Shown here piece by piece: positions 1 through 11,119 of a DNA stretch of 64,000 bases (position 1 is the first letter of the stretch; each line of letters opens with the position of its first letter). Origin of the DNA: Macrostomum hystrix (taxonomy: Eukaryota; Platyhelminthes; Macrostomidae); assembly GCA_950097015.1 (NCBI GenBank), contig CATNEN010000011.1, positions 5,250,001-5,314,000 of the forward strand, in the 5' to 3' direction. Both the position numbers and the translations under genes were made by a program. The notes under the pieces were generated by a model. That model had not been told where the DNA came from and made no database searches. It saw nothing but the letters and a program-made list of their open reading frames with translations.

Positions 1-513
1 AGTACAGGGCCCTCACAGCCATTGCCAGCTGCTCAGGCACATGGTACGCACGCAGAATTGTCGCAATGACTCGCCTCGACCCGAATCGAAGGCCTTCAGG
101 AAGTCCACGAAAATGCAGACGACGATCGATTGGTGGATGCGAGCCTAGCTTTTCTAGGATGTGGCGCAACGCGAGAATTTGTGTCACTATGCCCCTGCCA
201 GGCCTGAAACCGTTCTGCTCTTGCCGGAGAAACTGGTCCAGCACTGGCTGCAGCCGAGTCAGCAGCACCCTGTTGTACAACTTCGCGGCGCAGGACATCA
301 ATGAGATTCCGCGATGCTCATCGATCTTGACGGTGCCGGGCTTCTTTGGGATCCCAACGATGTGCGCGGTCCGCCACTCGGGAGGGGCGACGCCCCCCGC
401 AAACACGCGGTTCATCACTTGCGTAACTTCCTGTGACACTCGCGGGAGGCGCAACACCTCGACCGGCACTTCGTCAGGACCCGTGGCCTTGCCTCCCGGG
501 TCCCGCGTCGTCC
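1..513 (-). pseudogene. Non-LTR retrotransposon reverse transcriptase remnant
   Basis: Read on the minus strand, this stretch gives the fingers and palm of a LINE reverse transcriptase. From about 513 downward there is GKATGPDEVPVEVL, then PPEWRTAHIVGIPKKPG, then SLMSCAAKLYNRVLLTRLQP and QEQNGFRPGRG. The catalytic palm motif FVDFLKAFDS is present but in a different frame, and the following segment (ILRAYHVPEQLAMAVRALY) is shifted back again. There are therefore at least two frameshifts, and a stop codon lies just upstream of 513. The YxDD motif would fall beyond the window edge. The motifs are those of the CR1/Jockey/RTE-like group; I cannot say which clade. It is a dead copy. The long plus-strand open frame over the same bases is only its antisense shadow. 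Confidence 0.85.
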
Positions 514-1829
514 TCTTTCAGGACAAGAATAAAGTCCAATAAAATTAAAGCATGGAATTGACATTTGCCTTTTTTCAGTTTTGCCAGCAAGATGTTTTAG
601 AACTTATATTCCACCACTGAACTGACTTTGAACTATTATATCTTATAATTTCAAGGCTCTTTGTATACAATTTTACATGTTTTTCACTGTTGCTGCGGAG
701 AGTGAAAAAAATTTGGCGATTTATCGTTTCAAATTTTTATACAGAATAAGATTCTACAACTGGTTCTGGACATAGATTGGGGAAAATGAAAAAGCAAAAA
801 GAAAATAGGTGAAATCTACAACGTTCGACGAAAATAGAAAATTGCATTTTGAACAAGACTCGTTGTTTTAGTTTAACAAAAAAACTGTTATAACTAAGAA
901 TAATTTACAATTTATTTTTACAGTAAGCGTTACATTGCATAGTATTTTAAACTTGAAAATTATTTTTGAAAAGTGTTTTATTTTACACACTTTTAAAACA
1001 ATGATTCGGTTTAAAAATTATAACGAATTTATCTATATTAACTACCTTCTTCTTCCAATTTCATGGGTGTATTAGACTGATATTCGAGTTCGGGTACTAA
1101 GAGTGACTAGACACTCAGTCAAAATATACTCAGTGTACAGTACTTATGCCACAGAACCAGTTTTTCTCAAAATGGATTAGTCCATTTCTCAGTTTTTCCT
1201 AGATGTATAGGTATCAAAGATATCAGATATGAAACAAAATTATTTATTTGGTAATCTCAATTGTCTCTGGGTGAAGTTCATCCTGTTAAATATTATTTTC
1301 AGCTCATTGATATTTGTTAAGTATAAGTACTTAAATAAGGATGCTGTAAAAATACATAGAAAAGATGAGCAAGCATCAGGATCAGTTAAATACTGTCTAG
1401 AACAACTGCCTAGAACATAGGGGCCTTGTGTCTCTTACACAAAATAGCAAACATATTTACAAATTGTATATTTTGTGGGTAAATGTTATATTTTTATTGA
1501 GTTTGGAGGTGATTTGATCATGATTTAATAATTATTATAGGTTAATTTTTTATAACAATCTGAATATCACTTATGAGATACATTCCATTTTATAAGTATA
1601 CTAGCTTTTTTTGCCCGTTGTTTCTGGGGCAGAAATTTAAAGCAAAGCAGTAAGCAATTCACGTCTCTGTATTAACTTTATAGTGAAGGTCACCATATAT
1701 TCATTTACTGCATTAATGAAAAGTGAAGAGTTTGTTTAAGGGCGTTTTAAGTAAAAAATAAGTGAAAAGATTGTCCAAACAGCCCCCTCTTGATTGCTTC
1801 TTTAGAAGCATGTCTCTTAGCCACTCCTC
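514..1829. other. AT-rich stretch without a recognisable gene
   Basis: The DNA is AT-rich with frequent stops in all frames. The only open frame (1229-1420, 63 codons) has no recognisable motif or splice context. Nothing else is supported here. Confidence 0.6.
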
Positions 1830-1837
1830 TATACAGT

Positions 1838-2110
1838 CAGTGGCAGATCCAGGAATTTTGTTTTGGGGCGGTCTGTCAGGGGAGCGCCATGAGAATCACA
1901 GAGTGGGTGCCAGCGGCCGAAAAAGGGCGCCAGGAGCCAAGAAAGGGCGCCAGCGGCTGAAAAACGGGAGCCAGCGGCTGAAAAAGGGGCGCCAGCGGCC
2001 GAAAAGGGGCGCCAGTGCTGCGACTGGCGCCCCTGGTGGGGGCATCTTATTCCCATGATTAAAATTTATGGGGGCGACTGCCCCCCCGCCCCCCCCTAAA
2101 TCTGCCTCTG
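1838..2110. mobile_element. hAT-type miniature inverted-repeat element with 8-bp target duplication
   Basis: The left end reads CAGTGGCAGATCCAG and the right end, reverse-complemented, CAGAGGCAGATTTAG: imperfect terminal inverted repeats that start with CAG. The 8-bp word TATACAGT sits immediately outside both ends (1830-1837 and 2111-2118), which is a perfect target-site duplication. Inverted repeats starting CAG(A/T)GG together with 8-bp duplications are the signature of hAT transposons. The 273-bp body has no transposase. It holds a short GC-rich minisatellite built on GGCGCCAGCGGCCGAAAA and poly-G/poly-C tracts at the inner edges of the terminal repeats. It is a non-autonomous element moved by a hAT transposase encoded elsewhere. 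Confidence 0.87.
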
Positions 2111-2262
2111 TATACAGTATGCATGTACACGCGTATACATAAGGAAAATAGCCATGGCATAACAATAACAATGTCAAAGAAACAAAATTAAACTGTTTCA
2201 GAGTTCAGAGTTAGACAGGTCAAGGTCAATTCGTGACTACTTTTCTATTAATTGCTTGCGAG

Positions 2263-2965
2263 TCACCTCAAGGCCTGGGGATACACCATATTCTTCGTTC
2301 TTCCCCTTGGTGCGAAAATGAATAGGCCAGCTGGAGTTCCAACACGGGAGCAGGCGACATAAAGCTGCCCATGCGAGAAGCAAGGAGTCTCCAGGTTGAT
2401 GCCAGCCACCTTCAGCGACTGTCCCTGAGCCTTGTTAATAGTCATCGCAAAGCACACTCTCACAGGGAACTGCAGTCGCTTGAACTGAAATGGCAGGTCC
2501 GTGGGGATAATTGGAATCCGGGGAACGAACACAGACTCTCCTCTGCCAGATCCAGTCATTATCGTGGCCTCAATCACGTGTGGGAAGAGCCGCCTGACTA
2601 TCAGTCTGGTGCCGTTACACAGCCTTGGCGCATTCAGGTTGCGGAGGAGCATAATTGGTGCCCCAACTTTCAGCTGCAAGTTGTGCGATGGAGTTCCAGG
2701 AGGATCTAGAGAGTTCAGAAACTCAACAGGATACTCCACAGCGGTGTCATCAGTCAACGTTGTATCAATTGACTTGTAGGTGAAAACTGCACCTGGCAAC
2801 TCCTGAAGCAGTTGGTAGTTAATTTCGTTGGCGGCATCATTTCTAGGACACAGAATTGCCCTCTCTGACAGCCAGTCAACGCCAGCCTCTCTCTTTCTTC
2901 TATCCCAGGCTGGCTGGAGAGAAATATCGACCGGAGAGCCCTGCGCACTGGGACGCCACCGCACT
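2263..2965 (-). pseudogene. Helitron RepHel helicase C-terminal fragment (PIF1-like)
   Basis: About 215 codons match the C-terminal half of the PIF1-type helicase of Helitron transposons. ERAILCPRNDAANEIN begins the recognisable part. VGAPIMLLRNLNAPRLCNGT follows, then the helicase motifs MTINKAQGQSL (motif V) and LYVACSRVG (motif VI), and the frame closes near PQALR with a normal stop. The Walker A and B motifs and the Rep nuclease are absent: upstream of about 2930 the sequence changes to unrelated repeat DNA. It is thus a 5'-truncated copy. The frame itself is open and undamaged, so truncation may be fairly recent. I could not identify the Helitron 3' hairpin and CTRR end with confidence. 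Confidence 0.85.
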
Positions 2966-2969
2966 CACC

Positions 2970-3530
2970 GCACTCAGTCTCAGTGCTGCTTGGGGGCCAG
3001 TAGACAGTCTAGGGGTTTGGGCTGTGTACATTCACGGCTTGAAATACAATGTACAGTCTGGGGCTTCGGCGCCCGGGGAAGGGAGGGGGTGGCTGTATTA
3101 AAATTTGGCCCGCAGAGTGGCGGAGGGGAGTTGGGGTGGCTGTCCTCGGAAAACAAAAAGTGACTCACTTTGAGATGATGCAGCTTTGCTCTGGATTGAG
3201 TAGAGATGTTCAAAATTGACAGCATTGTTGGAAAACATGTAAAGTGTAAGTGGATCAAATTTGGAGAAAATCTGACAAAGTGGGGCGACGATATGTCGAA
3301 TTGAGTGATTTTTTGACGATTTTTGAGCAGTTTTTTGCACTTTTGAGCAGGAAGGAAATGATTTTTCGGGAATTTGAGTAGCCTATTGCACTCAGCGTAG
3401 GTGGTTTTAGGTATGTGCAAAGTTTGGTGCGATTTGGTTGAGCGGTTTCGGCGTCTATAAAGACAAAAGGTTGCACACACACACACACACACAGACAGAC
3501 AGAGTTTTCACTTTTATATATATAGATGTT
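2970..3530 (-). repeat. Probable dispersed repeat ending in CA/GACA microsatellite
   Basis: On the minus strand the segment begins with a (TC/TG)n run followed by text (GCCGAAACCGCTCAACCAAA, then AAACTTTGCACA) of a kind I associate with dispersed repeats of invertebrates. It abuts the truncated Helitron helicase. The open frames through it are low-complexity and have no domain. Its family is unknown to me, and the assignment as a repeat is an inference. Confidence 0.4.
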
Positions 3531-3796
3531 GCTAAGCTGCTATGCTGAGATAACAAACCTTAACTGCTTAAGAACTGAATTGTATAGGCCTATATATGTA
3601 TATATATAAATATATATATATTATACATATACATATAAAACACTGTCTAGTTATATGTTATACTATATAGGCCCTACTACTATGTTTACCTACATTTTAA
3701 CTGGTAGGCCTAAGTCTAGCAGCAGGCAGCCCATAGTTCAGAACACTTTGTATGTGCCCCGGAAAAAAACTAACTACATTTTTTATGTACTCCAAT

Positions 3797-5580
3797 GGGT
3801 TGATGGTCATTTCGTCTGCCGCCTTTTCATCTGCCGCCTTTTTGTCTGCCAATATATGATATAGTCGTTTCGTCTGCCAATATATATAATATATAAATCA
3901 GAATAACTAATTATGTCATCAAGCTTCGCATGGAAGTGTAATGTAAATGTCTTATTAATTATAATTTATTATAATGCTAGGATTTTTCTGAAAGTTCTGG
4001 AGCTAATATGTTGCATATAAATACACAAAGCCAGAAGCAAATATCTCCAACCATTTAGTTTCCTTCCAACTTTCTTTTTTTCGTGTATGTAAACTCATAT
4101 GCAATTTATTCACGAATACAAGTAGCTTAAATGCACAAAGTGTAAAATGTAAAATGTAAAAACATCACAAAATGACTAACGTCACAAAGCAAAACATCAA
4201 AAAACTGTTTCGACAGTAATTCATCATGACAGACACTTGCCTAAGACAGCGCCACAGCACTGTTGCCACAGCGCTGTAGGAGCTCATAGCTGGTCAGCTT
4301 GCGAGCTGCATAGTCGGCCCAAGCAGCCTGTAGCGCCACATCGCGCCTGTGTCGGACATTGATGGTGCATGGAGCAGGAATAGGTGCCAGCTGTCGAATT
4401 TTTAGGCCCAAAATGCAGGCCTGTTCAGCCAGGACACCAATGAGGGCAAAAATGTTCATGCGGACACCAGCACGCTTGCACAGGCCCAAGTGCCATCCCT
4501 CAATGGCATTGTTCGTCCTGTCCATCTGCTGAAAGGCTGATAACGACTGCACAGACCAGACTGGGTGCAACAGCCATGTCTGGTCGACATAGTTGCACAG
4601 CTCCATTAAAGGCTGTGTCGTCGCCTGTGGTCGCAGTTGCTCGAAAGCTGCCTCCATCTGCCCCGATGGAAGGTAAGGCAGTGCCATCAGTTGGTGGCAC
4701 AGCGTACACGTGACAGGATCAGCAGCATAGGCTGGATGAGGCCCAGTAGCCCGATACGACGGTAGACAGCTTGGCAGCTTGAAACTCACCGGCACGGCTA
4801 CTGACAACCTCCTCGGCGAGTGCTTTTGCTGATGTATACTTTGCTCTCTTAGCAGCCTGCTTCACTTCTAGAGCCACCTCCTTGCGCAGACCACCATCTA
4901 TGTTTGCCTCACATATGTGCTGCTTCCTTGGATGAAACGTGCCCCCTGGGGATTCCGTGATGCTGCCACTGCATTTAATTGTGCTATTGAGAGTCACGCA
5001 CTTCCAATACTTTGAACCCCTTTTTTCCTCCATTGCATCCGAGGATGAATCCTTGCGAAGAGATCAGTAGATCCCCTCCGCGCTTGCTGGCTTAAATTTA
5101 AAAGGCTTCAAGGCTTCATCACTTCATCAAGGCTTCAAGGCTTCAAGAGCGAATCATCACCACCCTCCCTCGTGCTTATTTTTTAAGTTTTATATTTCGG
5201 TAGAATAATTTGCGTCTTTTAGTTCGATGCGCAAATTACTCTACTAGCAGTAGTCTGGGTCGTACAGTCTGTTTACAAATTACACATGCGTCCATGGTGA
5301 AAAAATTATCAAGAACACCACTTTCTCAGAAAATAACTTCGCATCTATGTGTCGAAAGTATTATATAGGTTAGTTAGGTTTTGTAGAAAATGAAGAAAAA
5401 CAAAATGTATCAATATAAATAAGAAAACATACTTAAAACTTGCTTATACTAATTTATTTTAATTCCCTACATAAAAAATACTAAATAAGTGAACCAAAAT
5501 AAACATAAATAAAAAAGTCATTTCGTCTGCTAAAATTCTTTGGCAGACGAAAAGGCGGCAGACGAAATGACCGCAGACCC
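3797..5580 (-). mobile_element. Decayed MULE (Mutator-like) DNA transposon with terminal inverted repeats
   Basis: The left end starts GGGTTGATGGTCATTTCGTC and the right end, reverse-complemented, GGGTCTGCGGTCATTTCGTC. The inverted match continues through CTGCCGCCTTTTC(A/G)TCTGCC for about 40 bp. The word TCCAAT abuts both ends (3791-3796, 5581-5586) and is the likely remaining target duplication, shorter than the 8-9 bp usual for MULEs. Inside each end the word TTTCGTCTGCC is repeated, as in many Mutator-like termini. The interior holds transposase remnants on the minus strand (4241-5033) and otherwise AT-rich DNA. The element is 1784 bp and cannot encode a full transposase. Confidence 0.82.
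4241..5033 (-). pseudogene. FLYWCH-MULE transposase with its catalytic core deleted
   Basis: Two overlapping minus-strand frames carry the two ends of one protein type. The upstream one (5033 down to about 4780) has a FLYWCH zinc finger: YWKCVTLNSTIKCSGS followed by HPRKQHIC, then a linker. The downstream one (about 4720 down to 4241) has the C-terminal region typical of MULE transposases: CHQLMALPYLPSG, LCNYVDQTWLLHPVW and RTNNAIEGWHLGL. The central DDE transposase domain, around 200 residues in intact relatives, is missing, and the frame changes at the junction near 4720-4800. Together with the flanking inverted repeats this is an internally deleted, non-functional transposon gene. Confidence 0.82.
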
Positions 5581-5586
5581 TCCAAT

Positions 5587-6712
5587 GTACCCCATATAAT
5601 GGGTATCCCAAGAAAGGGTAACACTTTGTGTGTGAGTGATCCATTTTGCCTGTCACCCTGTAGTTCAACAGTTCATATATTTAAAAATCAAAAGCAAAGT
5701 TTTTGCATTTTTGTTATAAAGCATAACCTTTAACTTGTAAAAAACATGGAAGTAAGCTTTACATTAATTGTCAAAATTTAGATGCATGCATGGATAACTA
5801 TTATGACTATAACTATTATCAATAACATATGTAACTTGTTTAATTTTTGTGTATGTCACAATGTAAACATCAGATACACCAAACATGTGTGCCAAAAGTC
5901 CTAAAATCACTTTTTGTATGCCAAATTTTTAGTGTACCCCAGAAATTTCAGGATCTTCTGGACTATGGCAGGCAGCTAAGTTTTTGTTTATAAATATAGT
6001 TGATTACTAAAAATGCTAAATTGAAATTGTGTGCTAATTTTTATGTGACATAGTAACTTTTAAAATCCTATGTATGCTCAAAAAATAAGGAAATGTATAA
6101 AATAATTTAAACATGTATCATAAACACACAAACATGATGTAGTATGTTTCATGTTCATATTTAGGTTTATTTTATATATTCATGAATCCATCAATGATTT
6201 TATTCCATTCCAATTTATTAACACTCCTTCTCATATCTTCATTTTCATAAAATGTGTTAATAGTTTTAGCACCAGTCTCAAAAATCATGGTGCCAATTTG
6301 GCACTAAGGGTTTAATTCTGAGGTGCTCAATGATATTTAGGTGAGCCATAGCACCAATTTGGCAAAACCCCCAGGCCCTTAGTTCATTATGATCTGGCAA
6401 CAAAACCATGAAAAAAAATTTACCTGCTAGTAACATGTGTTAAAACATAAAATAGATAAATTTTGTCTAGATTTTTATAACGGCAGTCTTATAGTCAGTC
6501 TTGTGTTTACAAAAGCTGTTTAGCTAGCTTTCATGTATATTGATGTACATTTACAAATTACATTGCAAAAAGCTGCAACTCACTAGCTGTAGTTTTAAAT
6601 CATTTTTCTTGCAATTTGTTCAACCAATTATCACAATTTCTTTGTTACAGACAAAGAAATCAATTATTTCAGAAAACATTTAACATTTGTCTTCTAAATT
6701 TGTATAATCAAC
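5587..6712. other. AT-rich intergenic DNA upstream of AIP
   Basis: No coding potential, transposon motif or tandem array is seen. A short (CAAGGCTT)-type repeat lies at 5098-5150 inside the neighbouring element, not here. The 3' end carries CTATTTTCAG, a splice-acceptor-like site about 40 bases before the AIP start codon; the 5' untranslated part is therefore probably spliced, in cis or in trans. Confidence 0.5.
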
Positions 6713-6760
6713 TATTTTCAGCAGTGATATTTTCAACAGTATCGAATCTGACATCAGACA

Positions 6761-8859
6761 ATGTCCACTGAGGAAGCCCAAGTCCTGCAGATTACTGAGG
6801 GCATCACCAAGCGGATAATCAGCAGTGCACAATTAACTGAGTCAAGTGCTTCGGCCCCACCTTACCCGCCAGAGAGTCACTTTGCATTCGATTTCGTCAT
6901 CAAAATCGCATCTAGCGGTGCTGTGCTAGACGACTCCAGGAAGCACCCGAATCGTCCGGTGTCGCTCTATAATGGACGCGGATTTCAAATCACATTCTGG
7001 GAGACCTGCTTGGAGACCATGCGACAGGGAGAAGTGGCCGAATTCATTGTGGAGCCAGATCTGCTGTCTCTATTTCCTGTGCAGTATAGAAAGCTCAGGG
7101 ATTATTTGCTGGATAGGAAGTCGGCTCATTGCTGCGGAATGGCCGGCGTTCGCGACGGCGGCGGCCTCGGGTTAGTTGGGGTTGGGGCGACAGTTTTCCT
7201 TAAAATATTACCTTAAAGTGGCATGCTATTATAATAACAGCAAAAGCGCTACGGGCAATGGCACATCATTTGTTGACACTTGACTTCCAGCCAGCGAGGA
7301 GGCAATTCTGCCCATTTCGCTGACTCCTGAGCGCACACGCACACAGATACCGTACGCAGGCACACGCTCACACGGGTGTGAACATCTGCCCTGACTTTCT
7401 CATCGTCAGGCAGTGCTGTGCCTTGGAGGGTGGCTCTCAATGGCTTACAGTGCATGACAAGCCCCCAAGCCTTCTCTCCGCGGCTGCGCCCCAATTATTG
7501 TGGCCTCGACGCGGAATCAAACTCGGGATCTTGGTGCGTGAGGCAAACTCACCAAGCACTTTGCCACTCTGCCATTCACCACTATTAGAAAACACCAAGT
7601 GAATGTAAAAAGCCAGGTGGCCTTGAAGCCCAACCCGGGTCACGTGACCTTGTTAAGCAGGCTTTCTTATTTAATTGTCATCTCTTGCAGCTACGCCGAC
7701 CTGGACGACCTCATGGGCCGACCTCAGCGTTTGCTATTCGAATTTCATCTGCGCGAAGCCAAGCTGCCGCACGAGTTCCGCAAAGAAGCCTGGATAATGC
7801 GACCCGAGGAGAAGCGAGCCGCACTGCCGCAGCTCAGGCAGGAGGGCAACGATTTGTATAAGGCTGGCAAGACTGCTGACGCGGCTGCCAGATACACAGA
7901 GGCGCTGGCAATGCTGGAGGATCTGTGCGCAATGGAAAGGCCACAGGATACCAAATGGTTGGAGCTGGACAAGGCCAAGGTGAGTGGCGAGATTCTTACT
8001 GATTGGCCTGTAAATATGTGATTGGAGAATGATCAAAGCAAGGGTGGACTCAGAAGGCGATGGGTAGACTCAGAAGGCGATCAGTAGACTCAGAAGGCGA
8101 TCAGTAGACTCAGAAGGCGATGAGTAGACTCAGAAAGGCGATCAGTAGACTCAGAAGGCGATCAGTAGACTCAGAAGGCGATCAGTAGACTCAGAGGGCG
8201 ATCAGTAGACTCAGAAGGCGATCAGTAGACTCAGAAGGCGATCAGTAGACTCAGAAGGCGATGAGTAGACTCAGAAGGCGATCAGTAGACTCAGAAGGCG
8301 ATGAGTAGACTCAGAAGGCGATCAGTAGACTCAGAAGGCGATGAGTAGACTCAGAAGGCGATCAGTAGACTCAGAGGGCGATCAGTAGACTCAGAAGGCG
8401 ATCAGTAGACTCAGAGGGCGATCAGTAGACTCAGAAGGCGATCAGTAGACTCAGAAGGCGATCAGTAGACTCAGAAGGCGATCAGTAGACTCAGAAAGCG
8501 ATGGGTAGACTCACAGGGGTGTTCTCCAGTAAATCTCGGCCGCTCCTCAGGTGCCATTCCTGCTGAACCTGGCCCAGTGCCAGCTGTTGCTAGGCGACCA
8601 TTACCAGACCATCCGGCTGTGCACCGAGGCCCTCAGTCGCGAGCCAGACAATGTTAAAGCACTCTACCGTCGGGCAAAAGCTCGTGCAGCCGTGTGGGAT
8701 GTTGACGAAGCGCGTCAGGATTTCAATAAGTCGGCAGAGCTGGACCCCAGTCTGGCTGGGGCCTGCGAGTCAGCTGTTCGCGACCTGAATAGCCGGCTGC
8801 GCGAGAGGGACCGGTTAGAAAGAGAACAGCTCAAAGGCAAGCTCATTGCCAGCGAGTAG
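6761..8859 (+). CDS. AIP: AH receptor-interacting protein (AIP/XAP2-type co-chaperone)
   Basis: Three exons join in frame: 6761-7170, 7691-7979 and 8551-8859 (stop TAG), giving 335 aa; vertebrate AIP is about 330. Donors are CGG|GTTAGT and AAG|GTGAGT, acceptors CTTGCAG and TCCTCAG. Residues 15-150 are the FKBP-like domain, with the family words VLDDSR, FWET and HCCGMA. SLGYADLDDL spans the first intron and matches the family linker. Three TPR motifs follow: QEGNDLYKAGKTADAAARY, then LNLAQCQLLLGDHYQTI, then VKALYRRAKARAAVW. The Asn, Asn, Lys and Arg residues of the carboxylate clamp that grips the Hsp90 tail are in place. AIP proteins act in the cytosol with Hsp90 and client receptors. Intron 1 holds a SINE, intron 2 a 20-bp minisatellite. 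The ATG is the first in frame after an acceptor-like CTATTTTCAG. Confidence 0.93.
7240..7590 (-). mobile_element. tRNA-derived SINE, family A, copy 1 (in AIP intron 1)
   Basis: On the minus strand the head (about 7585-7505) resembles a tRNA gene: box A-like TGGCAGAGTGGC and box B-like GAGTTTGATTCC at the usual spacing. The body includes GATGAGAAAGTCAGGGCAG and TTGCCTCCTCGCTGG. The same head and body recur near 20.4-20.7 kb and 30.9-31.2 kb, so this is a dispersed family. RNA polymerase III would start it; movement would need a LINE partner. It lies antisense inside the AIP intron. Confidence 0.8.
8041..8515. repeat. 20-bp minisatellite filling AIP intron 2
   Basis: About 23 tandem copies of GATCAGTAGACTCAGAAGGC with few variants (GATGAG, GAGGGC). 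It starts about 60 bases after the exon 2 donor and stops about 35 bases before the exon 3 acceptor, so it makes up most of the intron. Confidence 0.97.
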
Positions 8860-9364
8860 CCCTGCTCACATTAACTTGTCATTTTTTAATGTTCACCCTT
8901 CTTGTCACTCAACTCAACATTCGTCGCACATAGTTGCAATCTCAAACGCTTTGATAACTATCATCATTGGAATTTTTTTTGATTCGATCTTGTAATATAT
9001 TATCTTCTGAATATACTGTATTATTCTGTTATCCTACTGTCTTTCTGTATGGAAATTGAATCAGTTTCAATGCTTTTTTGGGTTGAAATTATCCCAAAAT
9101 AGTTTCTTTTAAAATTCAGTAGATCTCATTAATATTTACTATTATAGTTTGAACCATATGCTCACAGCTTCTGTGCTTTTTATCTGTTATTTAGTTGTCT
9201 GTTGTCTGCACACATTGCTTGCACATTGTCAGTTTTTACTGTTTCATCTGTTCTTTAGGTTAGGGGGTCGGGAATCTCCGACCTAACGGCTTGGCGATTC
9301 CAGTAAGATTCAGACCAGACAATGCTATCTTTCTAGTGTTATCTTTCCCCATGCCATTACTCCT
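8860..9364. other. AIP 3' flank
   Basis: This is the AT-rich 3' region of AIP. I see no standard AATAAA close to the stop codon. No other gene is visible. Confidence 0.45.
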
Positions 9365-9785
9365 GTTTCTCATCTATCCTGTGTCTTATCTCTCCTGAGT
9401 CTCATCTCTCCTGAGTCTCATCTCTCCTGTGTCTCATCTCTCCTGTGTCTTATCTCTCCTGAGTCTCATCTCTCCTGAGTCTCATCTCTCCTGTGTCTCA
9501 TCTCTCCTGTGTCTCATCTCTCCTGTGTCTCATTTCTCCTGTGTCTCATCTCTCCTGTGTCTCATCTCTCCTGTGTCTCATCTCTCATGTCTCTCATCTC
9601 CTGTATCTTTTCCCTTCTGTGTCTTATCTCCCCTGTGTCTCATCTCTTCTGTATCTCATCTCTCCTGTGTCTCATCTCTTCTGTATCTCATCTCTCCTGT
9701 GTCTCATCTCTCCTGTGTCTTATCTCTTCTGTATCTCACCTCTTTTGTGTCTCATCTCTTCAGTGTCTCATCTCTTCAGTGAATC
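9365..9785. repeat. 16-bp pyrimidine-rich minisatellite
   Basis: About 26 copies of TCTCATCTCTCCTGTG with drift (GAGTC, TTCTG, ATC variants). The plus strand is almost pure pyrimidine apart from the TG and A. Because the unit is not a multiple of three, all three frames stay open for over 100 codons; those frames are by-products and do not indicate genes. Confidence 0.96.
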
Positions 9786-11091
9786 CTTTTTGTCTTTTTT
9801 TCTATCTTATATTTTTATTGTCTTATAATTTATTTCTTGTAAGCCCTAAAATTTGGATACAAAGTTGCCGGCACTTGCTCTAAGTTTGACAGTAGGACTA
9901 CCAAGCCATTTTGCCGCCCGTTTTTATACCAAGGGGGGATTTCTCCCCCCTGAAATTTTTTTTGGCAGCGCCCGAATGCTAACAGCGTTGGGTGGTGACT
10001 GATTGGTTGACAGACTAGGCAATGGTGTCCTGTGGTTGAGCTGCGCCTAATATTTTGGCTTGAGCATTGAAATTTAAGAAATTCGCGTCAGGGTGTCCAT
10101 AGTAGCTTAGTTCCACCTGTTGTAGCCCTTCAAGGTCCAGCAGTCTGTCTAGATAAAGGTAGGTGACCACCGAAGACGGAGATGATGCAGGCACACTCGG
10201 GTGACATGCTGATAAAGTTTGAAGGCCTGGCAAGGCCGCACTGAGGCGCTGTGCAAATTCGTGTATAGGGGTGTATGAAATACACTAGCTCTTATGGGAA
10301 AAATCGGACCTTCGGCCAGAAACATTGAATATCTCGACGGTCTGAAGAGCTGGCGACTCGTTTCTTGTTTCAGAAGATGCGCAACAAAAAGTTAGCCCGT
10401 GTTCTTGAGTTTCGTGTGCTTGCATTGTTCCGTTCGGGTGCAGCAAAAAAAATTGTCTGGGTGGATCCCCCCCTTAGTAGTTCTACTGTTAATAATCATG
10501 ATCAGAATTCGTTTTTTTACGTTCTAAATTTTGTTTCAATTTACCTGAGCTATTCATGTTTCATATATTGCGCTCGTAGTTGTTCTAGCATTTCTAATAG
10601 CTAAAAATGAGTATCATTTGTTTGACTAGTGTCCAATTTCTTATGAAAATTGTTTCCTTTGACAGGAACATGCAAAATTGTATATGTACTGAGATACACC
10701 AATTCCAGACAAATATACACATATCAGAAACTCTATCGATAAACGCTCCATTTGCGTAGCTAGCACTTTAAGATTAAAAATTGAGTCTATTCAGCTTCTG
10801 TTATTTTTGCTAGTTTTTTGTTTATATAAAGTGACGTGCTTGAGAGAGGTAAAAATTTCTCCCTGAAATACAAACTAAACACCTCAAAATTAATAACCGG
10901 TTTGTACTCTCTCTGATTGAAGCATTTGCCCGCAGTCCCCAGTGACGCAAAGTCTCCGACTTAGTTTATATCTTTTGTTCGGTGTCACACTGGAATGTTC
11001 CTAAGTATATGTTCGCATATGACAAACATTTTGAAAGCTAATAGCCATACTGCCGCATTATGGCACTTGACCCGACACTAGTCTCTTTCCG
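9786..11091. other. Intergenic DNA with one G/C hairpin
   Basis: No gene is recognised. A perfect 8-bp stem (AGGGGGGA, loop TTTC, TCCCCCCT) lies at 9932-9951. An open frame on the minus strand (10015-10233, 72 codons) has more balanced composition than its surroundings but no motif or clear splice context, so I do not call it. The last bases (to 11104) form a polypyrimidine tract and AG just before the NHL gene. Confidence 0.45.
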
Positions 11092-11119
11092 ACTCTCTTT
11101 CCAGACCTCGAATCTGAAA

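Noticed and set aside
66-542. Plus-strand frame of 158 codons
   Set aside because: Antisense shadow of the LINE reverse transcriptase, which has clear motifs on the minus strand.
1762-2177. Overlapping frames on both strands near 1.9 kb
   Set aside because: They are the GC-rich internal repeat of the hAT miniature element.
10015-10233. 72-codon minus-strand frame with balanced composition
   Set aside because: I could not connect it to any exon or family; too weak to call.
11060-11119. N-terminal extension of NHL copy 1
   Set aside because: It spans a polypyrimidine tract and AG typical of an acceptor, and the other copies have no such extension.
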